This document shows, one piece after another, positions 19,735 to 27,558 of a DNA stretch of 64,000 bases. The notes below the pieces were generated by a model. It was not told the origin of the DNA. It saw only the letters and a list, made by a program, of their open reading frames with translations, and searched no databases. The DNA is from Streptomyces albidoflavus (GTDB lineage: Bacteria; Actinomycetota; Actinomycetes; Streptomycetales; Streptomycetaceae): assembly GCF_000719955.1 (NCBI RefSeq), contig NZ_JOII01000026.1, positions 1 through 64,000 of the forward strand, in the 5' to 3' direction. Made by a program: the position numbers and the translations under genes. Each line of letters opens with the position of its first letter. The first letter of the stretch is position 1.

Positions 19735-20505
19735 ATGACCGATGCCGTCGTGGGGGACGTCCCGGCCGGAGTGGGCGCCATCGTCGTCGGGAACTTCAGG
19801 CTGGAGTCCGGGCAGTGGTTCGTCCCGCACAGCCACCCGCAGCACCAGCTGGCCTGGGCGCGGCGCGGGGTGCTCGGCGTCTCCGTCGGCGATGCCTACT
19901 GGGTCCTGCCCCGCACACGGGCGCTCTGGCTGCCCGCAGGAGTGGTCCACCGGACCGGCGCGACCCGCGACGCGGTGCTGTGCAGCCTCTACTTCGCACC
20001 CCACAGATGCGCGCGCAACTGGCCCGAACCCACGCCGGTCGGCGTCGACGGGCTGCTGGCCCACCTGATGGTCCACCTCGGCGACGAGAACCTCCCCGAC
20101 GACGCGCGACTACGCGCCGAGGCGGTCGTCCTGGACCTGCTGCGCCCCTTGCCCGCCACGCCCATCGACGTACCGACTCCCGCCGACGACCGCGTACGCG
20201 CCGTGGCGGACGCCCTTCTCGCCGACCCCGCCGACTCCCGCAGCCTTGAGTCGCACGCACGCGCCGTCGGGGTGAGCCGACGCACCCTGACCCGGCTGTT
20301 CGTCCACGACACCGGCTTGACCTTCGACCGCTGGCGCACCCACGCCCGCCTGCGCGCCGCCCTCCCCCTCCTCGCCGAGGGCCAACCCGTCTCCCGCGTC
20401 GCGCACACCGTCGGCTACGCAACCCCCAGCGCCTTCCTCGCCGCCTTCCGCCGCACCGTCGGCACCTCCCCGGGCCGCTACCTCAAGGGCGACACCCCAC
20501 CCTAG
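19735..20505 (+). CDS. AraC-family regulator with cupin sensor
   Basis: A 256-residue regulator. The N-terminal cupin (about 20-100) carries the metal/ligand motif HSHPQHQLAWARRG and the LWLPAGVVHR turn. The C-terminal double helix-turn-helix (about 150-250) has SLESHARAVGVSRRTLTRLF and the closing GYATPSAFLAAFRRTVGTSPGRY signature. This cupin subgroup is usually found beside MFS exporters or NimR-like efflux genes and responds to small aromatic compounds. ATG 19735 is preceded by GGAG at short spacing. It diverges from the exporter at 18054-19577, its likely target. Confidence 0.88.
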   Translation: MTDAVVGDVPAGVGAIVVGNFRLESGQWFVPHSHPQHQLAWARRGVLGVSVGDAYWVLPRTRALWLPAGVVHRTGATRDAVLCSLYFAPHRCARNWPEPTPVGVDGLLAHLMVHLGDENLPDDARLRAEAVVLDLLRPLPATPIDVPTPADDRVRAVADALLADPADSRSLESHARAVGVSRRTLTRLFVHDTGLTFDRWRTHARLRAALPLLAEGQPVSRVAHTVGYATPSAFLAAFRRTVGTSPGRYLKGDTPP

Positions 20506-20870
20506 GCAACCACCGCGAAGAAGCGAGCAAGGAGCGACGGCCTCTTCCCTCCTCCGGCGGTCGGCCGCGTACGAGACCGTGGGGTGGGGTCGTGTCGGGG
20601 TGCCCCCGCAGCAAACTGCACACACGGCCGCCTTGAAGCGACTGACCCCCCGGCACGGTCGAGACGGAGCCCGGCACCCAACAGCCCGGCCGGCGCCTGA
20701 GGCCATCCCAGCGGGCCCGAGCCCCCGAAAGCCCCGCCGCCACCCAGGAAGCGCCCACCCCCCGCCCAGCAAGGCTGCTGGAATGAAAGAAGCCCAACGC
20801 CCAACGGGACCAAGCAGAGAGCTCACAGCCAGGCTTGTGAGCGACTGGGCGCTGGTGCCATTCTTCCGCC
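20506..20870. other. Intergenic region, 365 bases, with one clean dyad
   Basis: No reading frame with host codon bias is visible. A perfect GCTCACA/TGTGAGC inverted repeat (20821-20842) lies 29 bases before the macrodomain gene, within its promoter region, and may be an operator. The middle (about 20600-20650) is unusually A-rich for an intergenic region here. Confidence 0.5.
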
Positions 20871-22040
20871 ATGTCACGCACCGACCAGGCGGACCACGCG
20901 ACGCTCATGGAGGAGGTGCGGGTGGTACGGCGCGCCGGACTGCTCCGGCTCAGAGAGCTGAGCCTGCCCGCCCTCGCCGCCCTGGCCGAAGCCCGCGGCG
21001 GCCCGCCCGCACGCGGCCGCCACCCGGTCGAGGCGCTGCTCCGCGAGGCGGTCTCGGCACTCGGAGGCGGCAGCCTCCAGAGCGCCGCCGAGTACACCTT
21101 CGGGCTGACCCCGGGCACCCGTGACTGGGCCCCGGCCGACCGGCGGAGCCGCGCCGCCCAGGAGTACGGCGTCAGCGTGGAGCGGTTCCGCAAGCATCAC
21201 GAAGTGGTGATCTTCGGGGAGGTCGTCGACGGGGTGCTGCGGGCGGCCCAGGAGCCGCCCGGCTCCCCCTTACCGGTGCCCGCCGCCCGGCCCGGCGAGC
21301 GGCGCCCCGGCGTCCGGCGCACCGGCGCCCGGACGGACGTACCGCCGAGCCACCGCACGCTGCGGGTCCGGGTGGCGGGCCGGCACCGCGCGGTGGTGCT
21401 GCACGTGCACTGCGTGAGTCTGCTGCGGGACGTGGACGCCGTCGTCTCCCCGGTGAACACGCATTTCGTCCTGCCCGCCGCGTACAAGTCCTCGGTGGCG
21501 GCGATGCTCCGTCAGGCGGCGGCCCGGCTCAGCCCGTCGGGGGACGTGCTGGCCGACCCGGTCCACGACGAGCTGGTCCGGTGGACCGCCGACCGGGGAC
21601 TCGACGGCCGCGCCGCCCGCCCGGGCACGGTCGCCGTCACCGGCACGGGCGCCCTCGCCGACCAGGGGGTGCGGCTGCTGCTGCACGCCGCGGTCGCGGT
21701 ACCGAGACGGGGGACCAACGACTACGACGTCCACCCCGACGACGTGACCCGGGCCGTCACCCAGGTCTTCGCGCGCCTCGCCGAGGAGCGCCCGCGCCAC
21801 CGGCCGCCGCTGCGCTCCGTGGCTCTGCCGCTGCTCGGTGCCGGGCGGGGCGGCCTCGCGCCGGGGGAGAGCCTGCGCGCTCTGTGGGCCGCCGTCGAGG
21901 CCGAGACGGCGCGCGACCCCCGCTGGGCGGTGCACCTGGTCGTCCGCGACCACGACAACGCCGACCTGGTCGAACGCATGCTGACCGGCCATGTCTCCCC
22001 GCCCCCGACGGCCCTCCCGCGTCCGGGAGCCTCCCGGTGA
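20871..22040 (+). CDS. Macrodomain protein with N-terminal conflict-system adaptor-like domain
   Basis: 389 residues in two parts. The first 115 form a helical module with GGGSLQSAAEYTFGLTPGTR and EYGVSVERFRKHHE; I recall this module in front of diverse effector domains in actinobacteria. Residues about 165-375 form a divergent macrodomain: DAVVSPVN (ligand asparagine), GTVAVTGTGALADQGVR, the LLHAAVAVPR strand, and the C-terminal SVALPLLGAGRGGLAPGESLR phosphate loop. Macrodomains bind or hydrolyse ADP-ribose derivatives. It is the first gene of an operon: its stop overlaps the antitoxin start (GTGA), followed by a RES toxin and a CHAT protease. It may sense or clear the toxin product. There is no clear ribosome site, so it may be nearly leaderless. 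Confidence 0.72.
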   Translation: MSRTDQADHATLMEEVRVVRRAGLLRLRELSLPALAALAEARGGPPARGRHPVEALLREAVSALGGGSLQSAAEYTFGLTPGTRDWAPADRRSRAAQEYGVSVERFRKHHEVVIFGEVVDGVLRAAQEPPGSPLPVPAARPGERRPGVRRTGARTDVPPSHRTLRVRVAGRHRAVVLHVHCVSLLRDVDAVVSPVNTHFVLPAAYKSSVAAMLRQAAARLSPSGDVLADPVHDELVRWTADRGLDGRAARPGTVAVTGTGALADQGVRLLLHAAVAVPRRGTNDYDVHPDDVTRAVTQVFARLAEERPRHRPPLRSVALPLLGAGRGGLAPGESLRALWAAVEAETARDPRWAVHLVVRDHDNADLVERMLTGHVSPPPTALPRPGASR

Positions 22041-22666
22041 ACCCGGACGCGGTCCTCGCGGCGGCCGCCGCCGCCTGGGCGCGGATCGGCGCCGGGCTCA
22101 CCCCGGCCGACCGTACCGCGCTCGGCGAGGAACTGGCCCGCCGCCGCCGGGCGCCCGGCCCCGCCGCACACCGGGCCGCCACCGAACGGGCGGCGGCGCT
22201 CCTCGCCACCGGGCTGCCCGGGGAGTTCGGCGCGGGCGGCCGTTCCGTGGCCCTCCCGGTGGCCGACTCCGGCACGGTTGCCGGGTTCACCGCGGACGAC
22301 CTGGCCGTACTGCTGCTCGACGGCAGCCCCATGGCCGGGCCCGTCCTGACCGCCGTACGGGAACGGCTGCTGGCCGCACCCTCGGTTCCGGCGAGTGAAA
22401 TGGCGGGCGGGGAGAGCGGGTTGATTCTGCTGCCGGCCGAGGACGGACGCCGGGTGCCCCGGTTCCAGCTCGCGCCCGACGGGGCGGTCCGGCCGGTCGT
22501 CCTCACCGTCAACCGTCTCCTCGACGCGGGGGCCGACCCGTGGGGCGCGGCCGACTGGTGGCTCTCGCCCCACGCCTGGCTCGGCGCACCTCCCGCCGGG
22601 CTCCTGGGAACGCCAGCCGAGGCCCAACTGCCGGATCTGGCCCGCCTGTTGACAGAGGTGTACTGA
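22037..22666 (+). CDS. Xre/MbcA/ParS-type antitoxin
   Basis: A 209-residue protein. Its last 65 residues match the toxin-binding domain of the Xre/MbcA/ParS antitoxin family (DUF2384): RFQLAPDGAVRPVVLTVNRL, then WWLSPHAWLG and PAGLLG, the usual spacing of the W-L-P-L motif. The N-terminal 135 residues are helical but show no confident helix-turn-helix, so autoregulation in the usual Xre manner is unsure. It overlaps the macrodomain gene by four bases and is followed three bases later by the RES toxin gene, the standard antitoxin-toxin order. Its job would be to block the RES active site. Confidence 0.78.
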   Translation: MNPDAVLAAAAAAWARIGAGLTPADRTALGEELARRRRAPGPAAHRAATERAAALLATGLPGEFGAGGRSVALPVADSGTVAGFTADDLAVLLLDGSPMAGPVLTAVRERLLAAPSVPASEMAGGESGLILLPAEDGRRVPRFQLAPDGAVRPVVLTVNRLLDAGADPWGAADWWLSPHAWLGAPPAGLLGTPAEAQLPDLARLLTEVY

Positions 22667-22669
22667 CGC

Positions 22670-23323
22670 GTGCCCCGTTACCAGCCTCCGCCCGCGCCCG
22701 CCGCCCCGCTGAGCGGCCTCGTACTGCCCGCCGGGACGCTCCTGCACCGGGTGCACAGCACGGAGTTCGCCCCGGACGCCTTCAACCCCGTGCCCGCCCA
22801 CTGCCTCTACGGGGGTGGCCGCTTCGACAGCACCGGCTGCGAGAAGTACGGCTTCCTGTACGCGGGGCTCGGGCCGCTCGGCGCCCTCGGCGAGACCCTG
22901 CTGCGTCCGCTCGCCTTCGACCCGGCGGGCGGGCCCCGGCTGCTGCCCCGCACCGCGCTGCGCGACCGGGCCGTCTCCCGGCTGCGTACCACCGCCGACC
23001 TCTCGCTCGTACCGCTGACCTCGGCCAAGGAGCTGGGGGCCGTGCACCAGGACACCTGGCTGGTCCACGCGGAGGCGCCCGACTACCCGTACACGCGGGA
23101 CTGGGCGCACTGGATCAGGCGGCACTCCGGGCCGTGGGCGCAGGGGCTGCTCTGGCCGTCCAAGCGTGACCCGGCCGAGGAGTGCGTCGTCCTCTTCCAC
23201 GACCGTTGCCCTGAGGGGCTGTTGGCGGTGGAGGGCGATTCCCTGCGGCTGGACACGGCCGAGGGCGGGGCGTGGCTGGACGCCTGGCTGGAGGGGCTGC
23301 ACGTGCGGTCCGCCCCTCGCTGA
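22670..23323 (+). CDS. RES-domain toxin (predicted NAD+ phosphorylase/glycohydrolase)
   Basis: A 217-residue RES-domain protein. Family marks in order: LLHRVHS (Arg), FNPVPAHCLYGGGRFDS (the GRF turn), FLYAG (Tyr), GETLLRPL (Glu), and GLLWPSKRDP (Ser). These match the Arg-Tyr-Glu-Ser set of MbcT and Res toxins, which destroy cellular NAD+; MbcT of M. tuberculosis is a phosphorylase yielding ADP-ribose 1''-phosphate. The GTG start lies three bases after the antitoxin stop. It is full length, with no disruption. In this operon the toxin sits between a macrodomain protein and a CHAT protease, an unusual setting for a RES toxin. Confidence 0.82.
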   Translation: MPRYQPPPAPAAPLSGLVLPAGTLLHRVHSTEFAPDAFNPVPAHCLYGGGRFDSTGCEKYGFLYAGLGPLGALGETLLRPLAFDPAGGPRLLPRTALRDRAVSRLRTTADLSLVPLTSAKELGAVHQDTWLVHAEAPDYPYTRDWAHWIRRHSGPWAQGLLWPSKRDPAEECVVLFHDRCPEGLLAVEGDSLRLDTAEGGAWLDAWLEGLHVRSAPR

Positions 23324-23361
23324 CCCGCTCCCGCTCCCGCCCGCGCCCTTCGGAGGTGGCC

Positions 23362-26300
23362 ATGAACGATGCCCTGGAGATTCCGTCCCCGGCCGAGCTG
23401 TACGCGGCGTACGAGGAGGTCGTGGCCCAGGCGCGTGCGGGCGGGGCCGGTCAGGCGCCCGCCCGGTGGGCCGACGCGGGACGGATCGCGTACCTGCTGT
23501 ACGTCGCCTCGCAGGACACCTCGGCGGCCCGGCTCTGCCAGGAGGCGTACCGGCACCTCTTCCCGCCGCCCGGCACCGAGGCCGCCTCGCCGGGCGGGGC
23601 GGAGGTCGACGCGCTCCCGCGCCACCGGGTCCTCGCCGCCTTCGCCGGGAACCAGGTCCATGCCGACGGTGAGGGCGACCGGGACGCTCTCGCCCACAGC
23701 CTGGCCCTCGCCCACGACGGGCTGGACGGGCTCGACCCCGACGACCCGGCCGACGTGGAGCTGATCCCCGTGGCCGTCTTCGTCCTCGGCCACGGCGGCT
23801 ACCGCTTCCTGGAGCGTTACGGGCCGCCGGGCGACGCGGAGGACGCCCTGCTCCTGCTCGACGAGGTCCGGGACGCGCTGGAACTGCTGCGCGGCCGCCC
23901 CGGGTTCGAAGGCGACGAGCAGCAGGCGGAGCTGGGCGACATGCTCGGCCATGTCGCCCTGCTGCGGGTCGAGCGGACCGGCGACCGGGAGACCGCCGAG
24001 GAGGGCCTGGCCCACTACCGCGCCGCCCGGTCCCTCCAACCGGACCACCCCCGCAACCGCCGCCTGGCCTACGCCTCCGCCCTCTTCCCGCGCGTCCTCG
24101 CCCACTTCCACGGCGACCCGGACGCCCTGCGCCGCTCCCGCACCGAGGTGACCGCCGCCCTCGACGAGGCCCGGGGCCTCCCCGAGGAGGAGGGGTGGCA
24201 GTGGCCCGCCCGCGTCGAGGCCGCCCGGACCGGCGCCGAACTGGTCCTCGGCGTCGGCGACAGGGGCCTCGCCGGGACCGTCGAGGAGGAGATCACCGGG
24301 CTGCTGGACGACCCGAGGGCGGGGGAGTTCGGCGCGGCCACCGCCGAGCTGCTCGGCCGGCTCCTCCACCACCGCGCCCAGGAACGCGCCGACCAGGCGG
24401 GGCTCGACCGGGCCTGCGGGCTGCTCCGCCACGCGCTGCGGCGGTGGGACCTGGACCGGCCCGCCGCCCACCCCTGCTACCTGCTGGCCATCACCCAGCA
24501 GAGCCGCTACCTGCGCGACCCCCGCCCCGAACGGCTCACGGACATCCTCCTCGCCGCCCGCCGGATGCGCGCCGACGCGGCCTCGTCGGGGCGGTGGGGC
24601 GAGGAGGTCGCCGAGCTGGGCCCGCTCGCCGACAAGCTCGGCGGCTTCGCCCGCGAACTGCTCCTCGGCCACGGGTGGTCCGCGGACCACCCCGACCTGG
24701 TCCCCTTCGCCGGGGTGGACTGGCAGGCGGAGCTGGGCGACATCGTGGCCCGCACCCGGGAGGGCCGGCTCGGGATGGACTTCTCCGACACGCTCCAGGA
24801 CGGCCCGTACCCCGGCAGCCTGCCGGACATCGCGCAGCTCACCGGTGACCTCGGGGAACGCGTCGAGGAGTGGGGGCGGCTGCCCGAGGGCCCCGAACGG
24901 TCCCGGCAGGCCGCTGTCCTCATGGGGACGCTCAGCCTCACCGACCCGCACCACGCCCACCTCAGCCAGGAGCAGCGCGACCGGCTCGCCGAGGCGGCCT
25001 CCGCCGGGCCCGACGGCACCGCGCCCGACCCGGGGCTGCGCACCCAGCTGGAGGCGCTGCTGGCCATGAACGCCCTCCACTCCGAGCAGGGCGCCCCCGG
25101 CCTCGACGCCATCCTCGAACGGATGGCGCGGGCCCGTGCCGCCGCCGACCCCGGCACCGGGAAGCTGCTCGGCGTCATGGAGGTCCTCGCCACCGCCCGG
25201 CGCGCCGGGGCCAGCCGCACCACCGACGACCTGGAGGAGGCCCTGCGCGGCTGGGAGGAACTCCGCCCCGGCCACGGCCTCGGCGAGGTGCTCGGCGAGC
25301 TGATGGACGCCCAGGTGACCGCCCTCGTCCGGCTGCCGCTCGCGCTGCGCCACCGCGACCTGCCCGCCGTCGACGACTGCCTCGGCCACCTCCAGGAGAC
25401 CTTCGACGGGCTCCCGCCCGGCCACGACGCCCACGCCGAGCTGGCCTCCCAGCTCGCCCTGGCCCGCGCCCAGCGCGACTCCCTCGCCGCCTCCCTCGGA
25501 CTCCCCGCCGACGACGCGCACGGCACCGCCCCGGCGCCGGACGTCGCGGAGGTCCGCGAGGCCGTGGCCCGGCTCTCGCGCGCCGAACGGGCGGCGGCCC
25601 TCGCCTCGCACGCGAGCGGCCGCCTCGCCGTGCTCGCGCGGGACGACGGGGCCGGCCCGCTGGAGGAGGTCGAGGCCCTGTTCCAGGAGGCGTACGAGCT
25701 GGTGGAGGAGAGCAGCGACGACCGGCTCCAGCACGCCTTCGGGCTCGCCGCCGTCCACCTCCTGCGCGCCGTCCGGACCGGCACCCCGCTCCCCGCGCGC
25801 CGCACCGCCCAGCGCGCCGCCCTCGACCTGCTCGGCGAGGTGCTGGCCGGCGCGAAGGGCCCCGAACACCGCCTGCACGCCGACGCCGCGCTCTCCTACG
25901 GCCGGACCCTGCGCACCTGGACCGCCACCGCCGACGACCTGGCCCTCTCCCGCCGCGCCGGCCTCTCCGCCCTGCGCGGCCACGCCTGGCGGGCCCTCGT
26001 CCAGTCCGGCACCGCGCACACCACCCTCGCCGCCCGGGACACCACCGACGCCGCGCTGGAGGTGGCGGGCTGGTGCCTCGCCGACGACGCCCCCGAGCAG
26101 GCGTTCAAGGCCCTCGACGCCTGCCGGGGCCTGGCCCTGCACGCCGCCGTCACCACCTGGTCCGTCCCGGCCCGGCTCCGCGCCGCCGCCACCGCCGGGC
26201 CCGGCGCACCCGACCCCGCCCTCCTCGGCCTCGTGGCGGACTGGGAGGCGGCCGTGCGCCCCACACCCGGGCAGGAGACCCCGTCCGTGCCCTCGGCGCT

Positions 26301-27546
26301 GCGCCGCCGGGTGCTCGACGCCCTCGCGGCCCACGGCGGCAGCGGGGACCGGCTCCTCGAACCGCCCTCGCCCGACGACGTGGCCGAGGCGCTGCGCCGC
26401 GCCGGGCACGACGCGCTGGTCTACCTGGTGGCGGGCGGCCAGGGGCGGGGCGGCCACGCCCTCGTCCTCACCCGCAAGGGGGAGCTGCACACCCTGCGCC
26501 TGCCGCGCCTGAACGAGGACGCCCCGCCGCTACGGGCCCACCTCGACGCCCAGCAGCACGCCGCCCGCGACCTCGGCCCCGCCCCTGCCGCCACACCCCC
26601 GCCCGGGCCCGCACCCCGCCGCACCCTGGACGACCTGGCCGCCTGGGCCTGGCCTACCGCCGTCGGCCCGCTCCTCGCCGAACTGGCCCCCGCCGGACGG
26701 CCGCCCCGGCTCGTCCTCGTCCCCATGGGCGCCCTCGGCGTCGTCCCCTGGCACGCCGCGTGGACGGGGAAGGGACGGCGCCGATACGCCCTCCAGGAGG
26801 CCGAGTTCAGCTACGCCGCCTCCGCCCGGCTCTACTGCGAGAGCGCCGCCCGCGCGCCCGCCACCGGGACCGGGCCCGCCCTGGTCGTCGGCGACCCCAC
26901 CGGCGACCTGCCGGGCGCGGGCGAGGAGGCCGTCGCCGTCCACCGCGCCTTCCACCCGGACGGCCGCTACCTGGGGCGGCGCACCGCCCCGCCCCCCGAC
27001 GGGCCGGGCACCCCCGCCGAGGTGCTGGCCTGGCTCCGCTCGACCGCCGGGGCCGGGGCGCCGCCCGGCGCGGGGGTGCTGCACCTGGCCTGCCACGCCA
27101 CCGTCACGCCCACCGAACGGCACAGCGCCGGGCTGGAACTGGCCGGCGGGCGGCTGACCGCCGAGGAGCTGACCGAGGCGGCCGAGGCGGCCGGGGCCCG
27201 GCTGGGCCTGGTGGTCCTCGCCGCCTGCCGCAGCCACGTCTCGGGCCGGGGCCACAACGAGGCGTACAGCCTCGCCACCGCCTTCCTCGTCGCCGGGGCG
27301 CACACGGTGCTCGGCTCGCTGTGGCAGGTCCCGGACGACGCCACCTCCGTGCTCATGTACCTGACCCACCGCCACCTGCGGGAGGGCGACCCGTCCGTCG
27401 CCGCGCTGCGCCGTGCCCAGCTCGTCCTGGTCGACCCCGGCCGGGCGGGCCTCGGCGAGCTGCCGCCCGCCCTGGCCGCGCGGGCCGCCCGGATCGACCC
27501 GGACGACCTCACCGGTTGGGCCGCCTTCGCCCACCTGGGGCGCTGA
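23362..27546 (+). CDS. TPR-CHAT caspase-like protease, 1394 aa
   Basis: A paralogue of the protein at 13907-18073. A long N-terminal helical-repeat (TPR-like) sensor half of about 1000 residues is followed by a C-terminal CHAT peptidase domain. The catalytic His1245 is in LHLACHATV and Cys1289 in LAACRSHVSGRGHNEA; the AFLVAGAHTVLGSLWQVPDD segment follows. GGAGG before ATG 23362 sets the start. It lies 38 bases after the RES toxin, so it is probably the last gene of the macrodomain/antitoxin/RES operon. It ends 12 bases from the convergent caspase gene. Substrate unknown; plausible targets are the antitoxin, the caspase zymogen or a pore-forming protein. Confidence 0.9.
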   Translation: MNDALEIPSPAELYAAYEEVVAQARAGGAGQAPARWADAGRIAYLLYVASQDTSAARLCQEAYRHLFPPPGTEAASPGGAEVDALPRHRVLAAFAGNQVHADGEGDRDALAHSLALAHDGLDGLDPDDPADVELIPVAVFVLGHGGYRFLERYGPPGDAEDALLLLDEVRDALELLRGRPGFEGDEQQAELGDMLGHVALLRVERTGDRETAEEGLAHYRAARSLQPDHPRNRRLAYASALFPRVLAHFHGDPDALRRSRTEVTAALDEARGLPEEEGWQWPARVEAARTGAELVLGVGDRGLAGTVEEEITGLLDDPRAGEFGAATAELLGRLLHHRAQERADQAGLDRACGLLRHALRRWDLDRPAAHPCYLLAITQQSRYLRDPRPERLTDILLAARRMRADAASSGRWGEEVAELGPLADKLGGFARELLLGHGWSADHPDLVPFAGVDWQAELGDIVARTREGRLGMDFSDTLQDGPYPGSLPDIAQLTGDLGERVEEWGRLPEGPERSRQAAVLMGTLSLTDPHHAHLSQEQRDRLAEAASAGPDGTAPDPGLRTQLEALLAMNALHSEQGAPGLDAILERMARARAAADPGTGKLLGVMEVLATARRAGASRTTDDLEEALRGWEELRPGHGLGEVLGELMDAQVTALVRLPLALRHRDLPAVDDCLGHLQETFDGLPPGHDAHAELASQLALARAQRDSLAASLGLPADDAHGTAPAPDVAEVREAVARLSRAERAAALASHASGRLAVLARDDGAGPLEEVEALFQEAYELVEESSDDRLQHAFGLAAVHLLRAVRTGTPLPARRTAQRAALDLLGEVLAGAKGPEHRLHADAALSYGRTLRTWTATADDLALSRRAGLSALRGHAWRALVQSGTAHTTLAARDTTDAALEVAGWCLADDAPEQAFKALDACRGLALHAAVTTWSVPARLRAAATAGPGAPDPALLGLVADWEAAVRPTPGQETPSVPSALRRRVLDALAAHGGSGDRLLEPPSPDDVAEALRRAGHDALVYLVAGGQGRGGHALVLTRKGELHTLRLPRLNEDAPPLRAHLDAQQHAARDLGPAPAATPPPGPAPRRTLDDLAAWAWPTAVGPLLAELAPAGRPPRLVLVPMGALGVVPWHAAWTGKGRRRYALQEAEFSYAASARLYCESAARAPATGTGPALVVGDPTGDLPGAGEEAVAVHRAFHPDGRYLGRRTAPPPDGPGTPAEVLAWLRSTAGAGAPPGAGVLHLACHATVTPTERHSAGLELAGGRLTAEELTEAAEAAGARLGLVVLAACRSHVSGRGHNEAYSLATAFLVAGAHTVLGSLWQVPDDATSVLMYLTHRHLREGDPSVAALRRAQLVLVDPGRAGLGELPPALAARAARIDPDDLTGWAAFAHLGR

Positions 27547-27558
27547 ACCCCGGCCCGC

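Noticed and set aside
20580..20870. Mobile-element or attachment-site remnant before the macrodomain gene
   Set aside because: No terminal inverted repeats, target duplications or tRNA fragment could be seen; only one 7-bp dyad.
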